Source: Certhia americana (lineage: Eukaryota > Chordata > Aves > Passeriformes > Certhiidae). From it: a DNA stretch of 64,000 nt. This document shows, one piece after another, positions 38,601 to 50,565 of this stretch. Every line of letters starts with the position of its first letter. The first letter of the stretch is position 1. The notes beneath the pieces were generated by a model that made no database searches, had not been told where the DNA came from, and saw only the letters and a list, made by a program, of their open reading frames with translations. Where the stretch lies: contig CM031878.1 of NCBI GenBank assembly GCA_018697195.1, positions 32,435,995 through 32,499,994 of the forward strand, written 5' to 3'. The position numbers were made by a program, and so were the translations under genes.

Positions 38601-41600
38601 CACCTAGGACTCACAGATTTAAAGGAAGGGACAGTTGTTTTTATTCACTGGAATTTTTTCATCCCTAAAAAGTCGTAATGAATAGGAAGTTTGAAGATAA
38701 ATGGACTTAGATGATACTTTCAAGCTTATTAGTTCTTTCTGATTCTTCAAGGAGTGCAATGGCAGCAGTTCCTCCTATCTGCAGGGGCTCATAGATAATT
38801 TCCAAAAGAAAACAAAACTGGCAAGACTTGACTATAGTACCAAAATTAGAATAACCTGAAGCAGGACTACAGTAGTGTTGTGGCCAGATACCAGGGCTGC
38901 CACATGCTCCAAGCCAAACACAGGCCATGCAGATGTGGTTGGCAAAATTCCTCACGGAACTAGATAAGCTGTGCAGAGATGCAGTACCTCTGTGTTCATT
39001 ACTACGCTGACTTGTCCCATGACTTCTGGCTCTCTCAAAGTGTCTGTCAATCTGCTGTGCAGGTAGACAAGCTGCATACTGTTATGTAACTCCCAGAATC
39101 AGACCCTTGGTGGAGCAACACATAACCTCACTCAGGCCAATGGAGCAGTGCTAGCTGGCACTAGTTAGAGGGTCCCTTCCCCTAAACCACCATGCAAGTA
39201 CCAAAACCAGGCTGATTATTCTCAAGAAGACTTTTTGAAGTTAGTCTATGGTTTTCTTGTCCAGGAGCCAGCAGTGCAGAAATAAGGGACAGCAAGGCTG
39301 TCTCAAAACAGCAACTGACCTTATCTAAAGGCGTGCAAAGTTTTTCGAAGAAAATACCAATTTAATGCTTGAAAATATATACAAAAAAACCCACTGGTTT
39401 CAGCAACTAGAATACTTATTTATAGGCTGAGAACTTATATCTGGCTTTGATTATTTGTTTGCACAAATCTCAGCATGAAGAGGCTCTGATCCCCACTGTC
39501 ATATACTATGAACGAAAAATAGTAAATTTAAGATGAAAAAGGATAGATGTTCAGAATTTTGTACAGTGGCCTGCTTCTAAAAATGAGTAATATTCAGAAT
39601 TCAGACCATAGGTTTACTCAACATTGTCCATTATACAGCTTGTGAGGGTGTTATACATATACACGCAATTACTTGTGCTTTCTTAACCAGAAGGAAAGAT
39701 CCTTCCTGAGGGAAAGACATCTCCAGCTCCTTCAGGTAAATTTAGGATTCAAGATTTCAGCAGGAGAAAAGTTGCTGTACCAGGCTGTGACCCTTTTTCA
39801 CATCTGTGTGCCAAGTATATTTGTCTGTGTTTCTGACTGCTTGCATGTATTCTTAACTGCTTCAAGTTTCACATGACATCTTTTTTAAACACAAGCTCTG
39901 CTATTTAAATCCATTGTTTTGTTTTGACCACAGTATCAAGAACTGTTAATATTTAACATCAGTCCTGGTCACCTGCCGTGTCCTGAAGGCTTGTTATGTT
40001 GAAGACCTTTTTTTATTTCTTTGATTTATAAGTAAAATCCAACACAATAAACATAGTATTGAGTTCTGTATGGGATCATGGATTCTGTGTGTTGTGTGCT
40101 TTATTGGGCCTTTTTATCTTTGTAAAAATAAAGCTGTTACAAGCCAGGAAGTTCTGAAGGTAGAGCCAAGCTTGAACCAAACAAGAGAGTTGGCTTGGAT
40201 TTCTGCAACTGAGCCTTGTCTTGGGTATCTGCCAAGCCAATAGACCTGACTGTATTCATTTACAGACAGAAAAATTCAGAGAAGGGTAGGCACCACAAGA
40301 TTTTGTGGTAGGAAATAAGGCTGCTGTGTTCTTCTTTTCTTGTTTGAACATAGAACTAAACCAGATCTTGGGTCAAGCTGTAACTGTCATGTTTCTTGTC
40401 CCTTGTATAAGAGCAGAACATAAAGACCACCTTTTTCTCTAATTACAGAGCTGTAGAGGAATAATGAATTTCCGACATATTTTTCTGCTCACTTCAGTGT
40501 CCAAAGTTTGTGCTGTATCAAAAGTCAACCCAGATCATGAAAAAAGCCTGATTGTCTCTCAGTTTTTCTGAGCTTCTTTCTCAGTTTGTTGGGGTTTTTT
40601 TTTATATTTTAAAATAAAACTGAAATACTTGCAACAATTTACTCTCTTCTTCTCATTTTTCTGTAATATATTGATAGGAAAACTGTCTTCTGAGTTCTTC
40701 AGCAGTAAAATACCAATTATAGGTTTAGACTTTCAACCTCCACTTTCAAAAAGGAAGAACGAGCTCTGGGTTATTGCTCTTTGATGCATATTTTTCTAGA
40801 GCTAGATTTAACCCACATTCCTTTTTCTCTTATGCTTTTAATCCATTGAACCTTTTATAACAGGAAGACTATTGCCTTTTACTTAGATCACAGAACTTTT
40901 GACTGAAGTTTGACCCTTTACTTTTGGGTTACATCAGTCTGAAATACAAAGTGAATTAATTGAAAATTTGCTCACTAAAGAGCAAATGGTACAAAGAAAA
41001 TTAGGTGACAGTCTGTGGCTAAGGCCACAGCTTGTTTGTGTGTGTAATTTACCAGAAAGGTTTGGAGTGTTGTGATCTAAGATTATTCAGCATTCAAACA
41101 AAATAACCACAATCATAAACACATTCCAACAGTAAATGAGAGTCCAGAACGGCTAACCTGGGTTTAAGCCAAGGGCTTACAAATGACAAATTCATCGCCA
41201 AGACTCTGCCATGCTCCTTCAAGAGGAGATTTGAAAGCTTTGTTTTTAACACAGATCAATTAATGTCACAAAGTGACATGTAGCCTCCATGTCTTTCATA
41301 TCCAAAGCTGTAACAGCTTGGCCTTTTTAAAAAAATGCAGAAAAAAATAGTGAATGAAGGCATAAAAAAGATATGAGACACACAGGTGATTATTTAAATC
41401 TAAGAAGAGATATTTTCCCTCAACAGCAGTAAGACTTTCCTGACTGGAGCATAGAAGTCTGTGAATAAGGTTGTCATTAATGATTGTCTAATAGGAAGGA
41501 GTAGTTTGAGGGCAAACAGAGAATACAAATATCCTGTAAATACATTGTCTAGTTATGTGGTTGTGTGTACATCAAGAACTTTTCCTACCAAGTCTATAAT

Positions 41601-42755
41601 CAACATTTAGGATTGTCTATGATTTAGGATTTTAAAAAATGTTGTAGTCCCCAAGGAGAGGGTGTAAGAACTGTTCATTTTATCTGGTATTTTACCAGAT
41701 GTCATCCAGTAGCAGATCTTCTTATGGCAGTCAGGTGGAGTACTCTGCAATCATAGTAATCTGAAAAATTTGCACTTTTTTGTCTCATTTCTTATGATAT
41801 TTAATGTTTTTCATAAAGCTTAGCTCCTATATTCCCATAATTATGCAAGAAATTCAAGTTACTTCCAAGAAAACCCTAGTGAATCCCTAGCCTTTGTGGT
41901 TGCTTGCACAAGACTTGAAATATCATTCTTCAATGATCAAATACTGGAAAGGAAATGAAAAGAACTTGTGCTTATTTTGCCTGAAGACTCATGATTTTAA
42001 AGCTCTTCTTGCTCTCTTGAGAACCTATCTAATGTTTTTCAGTGCTAACTGGCAGCGAGAAAATTCTTTTCAACAAGGTACTTTATGCATTATCAGTGGT
42101 GTTTGGTTTTTATGTCACGTAGACTGAGTTCAGAGTTAGATTTTTTATCTCACAAATCTCCTGAAGAATTAAAAAAGGGGCTTCTTTAAGATCTTCTCAC
42201 TTGTAAGTCCCTTATTATGTGAGCTATGAAGTCTTAGGTTAAAGAAATGCAAATATATATCAAATACTTCCAATTCTTGTTGCCACAGCAACTGATTTAT
42301 GTCACTGAGGCAAAACAAAAAAGCTAGTGGCAACAGCTTAAATAAAGAAACAATTAAATACATAGTTCTTTTTCTTTCTCCTCAAACAAAGGGGAAAATC
42401 TGTGTGAAAGAAAGTGGATATGCAGACACATATGTGCACAAATAGAATAAGATCCAGCAAGAGCATTGTGACCCTCTTTTGCTTAACCGCAAGGCTGTGG
42501 TTAAGACACGTACAGCACGTTTCTTATTTCCCATTTACATATGGTCTTGAGGTTTGTTCAATACTTTCATGGAAAGAAGAAAGAAAGGTATAATTATCTG
42601 TTGAATTATGTGTAGCTGTAGCTATTTCAATCACTCTTTTTTGTCTAAACAGAAAGTCTCTCCATCTGGCAACTGTGGAACACAGCCAGCTGCATAATGC
42701 TGCAACTGGCTTTCCTGAATAGATGTGTTGATCTTCTCCTCTCTCTTTCCTGCAG

Positions 42756-42992
42756 GACTGCCCACCAGAAGCAGGTGATTTTCGTGCCCAGCAGTGCTCT
42801 GCTCACAACGACGTCAAGTACCAGGGCCAGTTGTATGAGTGGCTTCCTGTCTATAATGACCCTGACAACCCATGCTCACTGAAGTGCCAGGCCAGAGGAA
42901 CGGCTCTGGTTGTGGAACTGGCACCAAAAGTTCTGGATGGGACACGGTGCTACACTGAATCCCTGGATATGTGCATCAGTGGCTTATGCCAG
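42756..42992 (+). CDS. ADAMTSL1: ADAMTS-like protein 1, coding exon 4 (end of TSR1, cysteine-rich domain)
   Basis: This exon encodes residues 78-156 (79 codons, phase 0 at both ends). It begins DCPPEAGDFRAQQC: C79 closes the first thrombospondin repeat, and the following stretch is the conserved entry into the ADAMTS cysteine-rich domain. Conserved blocks are YEWLPV (104-109), NPCSLKCQA (115-123), VVELAPKVLDGTRC (129-142) and SLDMCISGLCQ (146-156). Cysteines 91, 117, 121, 142, 150 and 155 are six of the ten in this domain. The acceptor is TTTCCTGCAG and the donor CAG|GTAAGG, both strong. The wording follows ADAMTSL1 rather than ADAMTSL3, for example CYTESLDM where I remember ADAMTSL3 having CNTDSLDM. 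No stop or frameshift is present. Confidence 0.98.
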
Positions 42993-43628
42993 GTAAGGAG
43001 AGAAGCCCTGTCTCAACCCCTCTCCTCATGACTCCTCTCCTCAGATCTGTCTCTCATGCTCACTCCCTCTCCTCCTCCATACTTGTGTCATTTTAGAGTC
43101 TTTATTTTAATCGTCTGTTTCCATTCGCTTAAATTAATTTATTTTACTTTTTCGTTTTTCGGGGGGTATGTGGAGGTGGAAGGGGGAGATATTTATAATC
43201 TCAAAGATTATTTTCTCACATTATGCTGTTTCCTTGAGGTTCTTTTGAGGGATTTTATTATCTGTTTTTGAACTGTTCTCTATAGTTAACTGCAGTAGCA
43301 TATCTGATTTAAAGCACCAATAGAAGATAATGTTGTAACTTTTAATTTGGATACATGAAAGTTTTCCAGGTCTGTCAAATTACATATCTTTGAGGATTAT
43401 TGCTCCCTGTAGATCAGAAAGCCGAATGACAGTAGACAAGGCACTAAAAAACTCCTATTCCTTCGGTAGTACTAAGCAAGCTGCTACATCTCCTTGTACC
43501 TTAGCATCTGTATTTTTTACCAGTAAGAAATGAGGACATTTTGATCCGTCACTTAACAGTGTGCGAGATCTCTTGGTCATTCAGTCGATTTATTTGCATC
43601 CTAATTTGGTTTTTTATTATTACCGTTG

Positions 43629-43686
43629 TATTTTATTTATACATTTATTTATTTATTTAAAAGCATTTATTGCTTTTATTTATACA
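43629..43686. repeat. TTTA/ATTT tetranucleotide repeat
   Basis: Imperfect TTTA units, interrupted by AAAGCA, in intron 4. AT-rich simple sequence. Confidence 0.85.
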
Positions 43687-43917
43687 TCGATGCACTATCA
43701 TTGCTCCTGTTAAATTTTTTACTCTATCTACATCAAACTTTATTCTTACTGGGTGATGAAGAGGAGGACTTTTTCACCATCTCTGTTAGGTTCTGAGCAC
43801 ACCTAAGTCTCAGAAATGGTTGAGTATAGATTCATGTTTCATTGCACGGTGACCTTAAAATATACGTAAACTTGATGTGTTTTTGGTTTTCTAGTGTATT
43901 TTCAACCGTGCTTCTTC

Positions 43918-44055
43918 TTTTTTTTTTTTTTTTTTTTCCCTGGAAGCGTGTCTGTCTGTTCCTTTCTCTTTGNNNNNNNNNNNNNNNNNNNNNNNNNNNN
44001 NNNNNNNNNNNNNNNNNNNNNNNNNNNNNNNNNNNNNNNNNNNNNNNNNNNNNNN

Positions 44056-44087
<32 letters not shown>

Positions 44088-44122
44088 CCTGGAAGCTTTT
44101 CTGTCTGTTTCCTTTCTCTTTG
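43918..44122. repeat. Duplicated poly-T unit flanking an assembly gap
   Basis: A 20-base T run (43918-43937) followed by CCCTGGAAGC and CTGTCTGTTCCTTTCTCTTTG, then 83 N, then a run of at least 32 T (44056-44087) followed by almost the same block. The two 35-base blocks after the T runs differ at a few positions only. The gap therefore lies in a tandem duplication whose copy number is unknown. Confidence 0.85.
43973..44055. other. Assembly gap (83 N)
   Basis: Unknown bases. The size may be an estimate. Open frames spanning it are artefacts of X residues. Confidence 0.99.
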
Positions 44123-45571
44123 ATTTTCTGTTCTGAGCCTGAAGCAGACTTGAAGTAAATGAAATTGAGTAAATAGTTCCTGGGCTGATCTCATTTGTGA
44201 TCTGAAGAAAACAATCATCTAGACTTCTTGACCTATACCAAGGGCATGCATCTGAAAATTCTAGATTTCCTAATGAGACAGTCTAGTTCTGTCTGTCTTT
44301 AGTCTTGTTGTCTGTTTTCAAAACTTTTAAAAACTTGACTGGAAGCACAAAAATCTGGATGGGAAAAGGATTCGAAGTTTTTTGCATATAGTGGCCCAGG
44401 ATTTAGGAACAGGCCGATTTCTGGCTTAGTCCAAACATGAACCATACTTTTTCTCAAGAAAACTTTCCCTTATAAACAGAGTTCCTAAGCATCTAGTACT
44501 AAAAAAAAACTCATTCACATTCTCATGACAATTCTTACGTGGAAGTCTGAAGGTAGCTGCACTGCTAAAACTATAAAAACTGATATTATTTCTTTGTGGC
44601 TTGAGAATAGACAAATACACTAGCACTAGTGTCCCTGAGTAATTTTAGTTAAACTAACCCTTTTCTTATATACCCTAAAATGGTACAATAATTTTTAGTG
44701 CATAAATGGCTCTATATTTCCCATGTCCTTCAGCTTTCAGTTTCTTCAATAAATTTGTCATATATTTATAATTACTGCATTTATGAGGATGACCAAAAAA
44801 AATTAAAATACAAATTCTCATGCTGTATTCCTCACAGTGAAAAATGTTTGTGTTAAATTTAAAGCAACTCAAAGTATTATTGTCTCAGTGTATTCCTGTT
44901 AGCAACTCATATCTTTGTAACAGTAGAGTAACAGTAACAAATTAAAAAATCCATAATTAATTTTGCCCTACCTATATGCTATAGGAGAGCAATAGCTTTA
45001 CTATCTATCACAGCAATAGTTAGTTCTATGTAAGTAGTCCAGAATGGTAAAGAGTATGAAATTTGCCATAATGCATGGTGAACTCTCTGTAAAAGTGATA
45101 ATCTTCCATTGCTTCTATAAAAGTTATTTTAAAAGACTGGAAAACCATAGTGTTATAGAATAACAAGTGGAACAGTCTTTCTTTGTAACATTTGTGTGAA
45201 TAAACCTATTTCTATAAGCATAGGGAATGCATGTAAACTTCAGAGAAGACAAAATATGATTTTAGAAATTATTTTTATTCATTTGCAGTAGGAGCTGCAA
45301 GCTGCCGCTTACCTGAAGTAGTTGACGTACTGTAAACGTAAAAATCATGGGTCTCAGTAGTTTGTAAGAGTTCATAATGATCCTGGAAGAAAATCAGCAT
45401 TTTCATGAGATGTCTCTGGAACTTCATGATTTGGGCCAGTGCAGCAGACAGCTCTAATAATACATATGGTTTGTCACAACTGCAAAAAATGAAGTCTCCT
45501 AAGATGACCATTCCACACAAGGTCCTGAATATTAAAAAGTAAAGTGTGTTTCTTATGTAGTTTAACAACAG

Positions 45572-46337
45572 CAAGAGCCAGATTCTGCACCTAGTACAGG
45601 GCAATAGCGGTTTTGTATGCAGATTGGAGCATGAGATGCTGCTGAGCAGCCCTGCAGAAGGGCACCTGGGGGTCCTGGTCAGTGGCAAGCTGAACATGAG
45701 CCAGCAGTGCCCTGGCAGCCAGGAGGAACAAACCTGTCCTGGGGTGCATCAGGCACAGCATGGCCAGCCAGGCAAGGGAGGGGATTGTCCTGCTGTGCTC
45801 TGAGCTGGGGTGGCCTCACCCCGAGTGCTGGGGGCAGTTCTGGGATCCACAGTTTGAGAAAGACGTGGAACTGTTAGAGAGTGTCCAAAGGGGGGACGAC
45901 GATGATGGTGAAAGGCCTTATGGAGAAAGTGTATGAAGAATAGTTCAGATCACTTTTTCTGTTCAGCCTGGAGAGGAGGAAACTGAGCGGAAAACCTCTT
46001 TGTGACCTTCTACATCCTTACAAGGAGAAAAGGAGAGGCAACTAGCCATCTCCTCAGTCACGTGTCCCATGACAGGACTTTAGGAGATGGCATGAAGCTG
46101 AGGGAGAAGGTTTAAGTTGGGTATCATGAAAGAGGTTCTTCACCCACCTGGTTGGGCACAGTGACAGGCTCCGCAGGAAGTGGTCACAGCACCAGCCTAT
46201 TTGACTTTAAGAAGCTTTTGTACAGTGCTCTCAGGCACATGTTCTGATACTTGGAGTGTCCTGCACAGGGACAGCTGTTGGAGTAAAAAAGCTTGATGTG
46301 TCCTTTCCAACTCAACATATTCTATGATTCTGTCATA
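45572..46337 (+). mobile_element. CR1 LINE, long 3'-end fragment
   Basis: This is the longest and best-preserved CR1 copy in the window, about 766 bases, in gene orientation. Landmarks are CACCTGGGGGTCCTGGTCAG near 45663, AACATGAGCCAGCAGTGCCC near 45693, TTAGAGAGTGTCCAAAGGGG near 45873, GGAAGTGGTCACAGCACCAG near 46177, GTGCTCTCAGGCACATGTTC near 46224, and the terminal CATATTCTATGATTCTGTCA. It covers the end of the reverse-transcriptase region and the 3' UTR. The 5' end is truncated, as usual for CR1. Frames are broken. It resembles the intron 1 copy over its 3' 600 bases. Confidence 0.93.
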
Positions 46338-47877
46338 ACAGGTGCTTTACAACAATTTCATCATGTTGAAAGTGAAGAGATATTTTCTGTGTTGCTCAGA
46401 GCAAAACTACTGAAAGCAACTTTTAAGTTTACCCTCCTATCGGCTTGCATTGAGCCAAGTGTTATGGCAACCAAGAAGGAATTGAGATACAATGTTATAC
46501 ATAAAACATACCTTTATTTAATTATGTTCAAGAATCCTGATTTAGTAAAAGTGATGTTAATATCAATGTATAGACATAGAGCTTTTTTCCCAGTAAGTCA
46601 GATAGCAGTGCTAATTTTCTTAACCATAGGAACATATCTCTTTGTATGTAAGACTTGGGTCAACCCATAGCCTATTGTGTGCTCACAAGCTGTTCTTCAG
46701 GTTACAGAAACAGAGGTTAGTAGTATTGTCTCAGTATTCACTCCTGATTTAAAGGTGATGGATTTCACTTTCACATTGACAAGAATGCATTTGTAAAAAG
46801 GTGCAGTATTTGGAAATGATAAGATCCTTCTCTCATATTTATCCTTTACTTTTCATATTGTTTGGAGGTTTAAAACTACCAGTACTTTAGTGACATATTT
46901 ATGAGTCTTTGTTTAATTATGAGATTTTGAGCTGAAGACTTTGTTTTCCCTGCTGGCCCTTTAGTAGGTAAAATCAGAACAGACATCTGATTCTCTTCAG
47001 GGCAAGCAAAGCCAATTTCATGTATAGAACTGTATCCCTGAATCTTTGATTCAAGAAGGAGTATGGTTAGAGATTCTTAAGAATATTTTTAATTTTATTT
47101 ACAGAGATAGAGTTTTAGAGAAGCCATTCAGTGGCTGATTCAGATATACCTCAAGGCATAGGCCAGTACCCATGACTGTGATAGTTCGGAAATCATGCAA
47201 GCTGCAGGCACCTTACCTTTTTCCATATTATTTAAACATGTATTTTCCCATATTATATAAATACATTTTTCCCATGAAGATATGTATAACTTGCCTTTGT
47301 TCTTTGTGTGAAACACCAAGAAATTAATAGGAATTATTAAAAATTAATTTCTGAACATAATTTTTTTCTCTGATTTTTTACTCTTAAATGCATAGTGACA
47401 CAGACCAAACAACAGCATTTTTCAAACAAAAGAACTCAGTATGGTATATATTCTAGTTCTTCCTAATTGTCTTCTTCCTTCTGAATATTTTAAATCCCCT
47501 TCTCTATGGATATCTTTGTAATTTCAGTGTCCTTTTCTTTCTCCTTTTTTTAAAGAAATGCAGATTACTTCTCAGATCCTTGGGTCTCATTTTGAGTTTA
47601 CCTCAGCTTATAATACGTCCTATTGATATATTACAACTAGCTTGAACCTCAATGCTAAAGTCAATAGAACAATCTTTAGGGAAATAGTGATTTCAAGTTC
47701 TGCATTATGAAATGTCTTTATAGATAGAATTAATGGGTATGCCAAGGACAACACATTTAAAACTTCCAGTTTCTAGTTTAATTTTCCCCATTTGCAAAAT
47801 AAATTCCTGTAGTTCAAATCCTTTTTTAGGGTTTTGAGAGTATAAGCAGTTTCTGCATATGACAGTTGAAGCAGCAA

Positions 47878-48408
47878 AGTTGGAGAGCGGTGGGTTGATC
47901 CTGGCTGGATGCCAGGTACCCACCAAAGCTGCTCTCTGCAACCAGATGGGGAGAGAAATTGTAATTGATGGCTTATGGGTTCAGATAAGGAATGGGAGAG
48001 GTCAGTCACTGATTATCATCATGGGCAAAACAAACTAGGGGAAATGAGTTGAATTTATTGCCAATAAAAAATCAGAGGAAGATAAAGAGAAGTAAAACAA
48101 ATCTCAAAAACATCTTCCCTCCTAACCCTCCCTCCTTTCCTCTTCTTCCTCCCTGTGAGCAGCAAAGGGGGAGATGGGGAGTAGAGGTTACAATCAGTTC
48201 ATCACACATTGTTCCTGCCACTCACTGCTCAGGGAGTGGAGTCATTCCCCTGCTCCAGTGTGGGATCTCCCGGGGAGACAGATCTCCATGAACATCTTCA
48301 GCATGAGTCCATCTCCCGAGCTACAGCTCTTCATGAACTGTTCCAATGTGCATCACTTTCCACAGGGAGCAGTCATTCAGGAACAGCCTGCTCCTGCTTT
48401 TACTTTTA
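47878..48408. mobile_element. Avian interspersed repeat, probably LTR-retroelement derived
   Basis: I recognise this as a multicopy avian repeat from blocks such as GTGGGTTGATCCTGGCTGGA near 47890, GCCAGGTACCCACCAAAGCT near 47910, AGTTCATCACACATTGTTCC near 48195, and a series of CTCCAGTGTGGG-type units from 48253. The last part consists of three degenerate tandem units of about 43 bases, each with a GTGGGTCC-like start and a TTCATGAACT-like end. The composition and the pyrimidine-rich middle (48110-48150) suggest an LTR or LTR-internal fragment of an old endogenous retroelement. I cannot name the family or orientation with confidence. It carries no intact gene. Confidence 0.6.
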
Positions 48409-48570
48409 AATCAAGCTTAGTCTTTGTCAGCACACTTCACATTATCACAGCAACAAAATCAGTAAATTGGCTGCACTGAGCATGTGTTTTAGAATACTGA
48501 TTTATACACTGTTTCCTGCAGCTCACACCTGGTGTTTAACCTCTCTGAAAAGGAAGCAACATTTTCTGTT

Positions 48571-48673
48571 CTTCCTTCCTTCCTGCAGTCCTGCAGTCCT
48601 GCAGTTCTTCCTTCCTGCAGTTCTTCCTTCCTGCAGTCCTTCCTTCCTTCCTACAGTCCTTCCTTCCTTCCTC
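48571..48673. repeat. Minisatellite of CTTCCTGCAGT/CCTT units
   Basis: Units of TTCCTTCCTGCAGTCC with internal TTCC expansion and CTGCAGTC duplications. One unit carries CTACAG instead of CTGCAG. It contains five near-identical GCAGT/ACAGT steps and lies about 160 bases after the LTR-like repeat. All three frames are open over much of it, which produces meaningless open frames. Confidence 0.9.
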
Positions 48674-50309
48674 TAATATAGACAAAATCTTCTTTGTGTT
48701 ACCGTGTTGCCCTGTCACAATCTGTTAGTGTTTCTGCTGCAGGGGAAATAGTCGATTTTAATTTTTATTTTTCTGTGTTCCTCACCCCTTTCACTTCCTC
48801 CTGTTATCCTAGTCTTTATACTTACTTCTCTCTCAGCATAATTTTTGCCATCTGCTTGTGTGAAATCTGACAAATATTCTTTTTCTCAACTCTGGCAAGG
48901 AAGAACAGGTGTCTTTGCTTTCTTAAATGGGTGATCAAGGATTATTCAAGGTTTCTTCTCTCTCCAATACAGATGTCAGAGTCTGTGTGTTGCTGTATAA
49001 CACCAGGTCAGGGTGGATTTTTTTAAATAATTGTTATAGTTTCCATTAAATATGTGGCCAAATAGTAAATTGTTGTGTAGTTTCCCAAAAGCATGTCCCA
49101 CCAATATCACAGCCTAATCCTCACCTCATATGAATGAGCATTGCTTCCCTGAAGCCACAATCATGAACAAGATGCATTCAGTCTTGGCAGTCTCTTTTAC
49201 TTATGCAGCTCTTGTGTGTGACCCTTGTTTTCGGCTATGCTTTCAGTATCTCAAGCCCAGGGATCCCAGGGGACCACGGCACACAAGCTGCTGTGAAGTG
49301 TACAGTTTGTGGGCTTCCTTTGAACATTTCAGCCATAGCTCAGGACAACAGCAGTCCTTCTCTGTGAAAAATCATGACAGCCGTACCATGTTCATGTTGA
49401 AAGATTAGACACTGAAAATGTCCATAATTAAACTATCTGCTGAAAGGATGAAACAGTGTTAGGCTTCCAGTCAAAGGCAAAAAATGTAGAATTGATCTAT
49501 GAAAGTTAAGAGTTAACTTTAGCAGATAATTCTGAAAAAAAAAAACAATGATGCTACAGTTTACACCATTTGGCTGAAAAGTCAAAAATGGTCATAGTAG
49601 TCCAAGAAATTGGTGCGAAATGTATTTGGGAAGGGTCAAACACAAACTGATTTCTTGTACATGAAGAAGTGGAAGACCTATTGATCCCTTAAATTTCTCT
49701 GAAGAAGCAAGATAAAAGAGTTCTACTTTTGCTTTCTCCTTTCTACATAAAACTTGAAAAGCTATTCTTCTATTGATAAACCAAACCTAATCCTAATTGT
49801 ATGAGTGTTTTCATTACAATTATTATTACTATTACTATTATTGGTGGGTTTTTTATTAAAGATCATAAAATAACTTTATCTATATGATAGAATAACACAA
49901 TGAATCATTTTATAGCTCTAATTGTTAGATCAGAGTCAATGATTATAAAACTGGGGATTTTCAAGAAGGTTGTTAACTAAATTTGTTACTACAAAAAAGT
50001 TGTTTAGGACCAAAACCAACCTCTTGTTTCTTCTCACAAAACTGCCCAACTTTCTCCTTTACATTTTCTTAATTTCACAGGTTATTTATTAAAGGAAGTT
50101 TCATTCCAGAAATGCCTATATTAATGTCTACTATTTACAGAGTATTAAATTTCTCTTTAAAGATCTACTTCTACATAATACTAGAGGTAGTTTTTAAAAA
50201 ATTCTGATTTATTGATTCCTGAAACTTTTTTTTGCTGAGTTGCGCAGTGAATTCAAGTCATCTAACAAGCTTAGTTACCTTTAGCTAAATCTAGTTACCT
50301 GTAGCTGGT

Positions 50310-50445
50310 CAGAAGTCAGACTTGGTGATACACTGGAGGTCTTTTTTGATTCTGTGTCCAGCCCATGCCTGGGGGATTGACCTAGATGACCTTTAGAGGT
50401 CCCTTAAAACCCAAACTAGTCCATGGTTCTATTTTGTAGTTCTAT
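50310..50445 (+). mobile_element. CR1 LINE 3' tail fragment
   Basis: Short terminal CR1 piece in gene orientation. GATTGACCTAGATGACCTTT near 50376 and AGAGGTCCCTTAAAACCCAA near 50395 match the typical end of the element, followed by a decayed GGTTCTATTTTGTAGTTCTA. The 5' limit is uncertain. Confidence 0.8.
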
Positions 50446-50482
50446 ATGCACCAGTAGTTAAATGGCTCTCGGGGAGGAGGGA

Positions 50483-50565
50483 TGTGTGTATGTGTGTGTG
50501 TCTGTGTGTGTGTGTGTCTCTGTGTATGTGTCTGTGTGTGTCTGTGTGTGTATGTGTGTGTGTGT
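50483..50565. repeat. (TG)n microsatellite
   Basis: Interrupted TG array with TCTG, TATG and CTC variants, about 83 bases, just after a CR1 tail. Alternating purine-pyrimidine sequence of this kind can adopt Z-DNA and is usually polymorphic. Confidence 0.95.

Larger units (their letters stand above)
32628..42755 (+). other. ADAMTSL1: ADAMTSL1 intron 3 (10,128 bases)
   Basis: This is a phase-0 intron, GTAAGT to CTCTCTTTCCTGCAG. It contains a possible CR1 tail (about 32985-33040), a GGAAAA repeat (33859-33935), a short AG repeat (35616-35630) and a long AT-rich stretch (about 36600-37500). No further exon or RNA gene is recognisable. Confidence 0.85.

Noticed and set aside
43832..44218. Open frames across the N gap
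   Set aside because: They consist of translated N and poly-T/poly-A. They are artefacts.
45275..45697. 140-codon open frame on the minus strand
   Set aside because: It begins in the antisense of the CR1 copy and runs into unique intron sequence. No recognisable protein.
46293..46670. 125-codon open frame on the + strand
   Set aside because: It starts in the CR1 3' tail and continues in unique intronic sequence, with no family resemblance or coding signature.
48536..48718. Arginine/lysine-rich open frame on the minus strand
   Set aside because: It is the translation of the CTTCCTGCAGT minisatellite.
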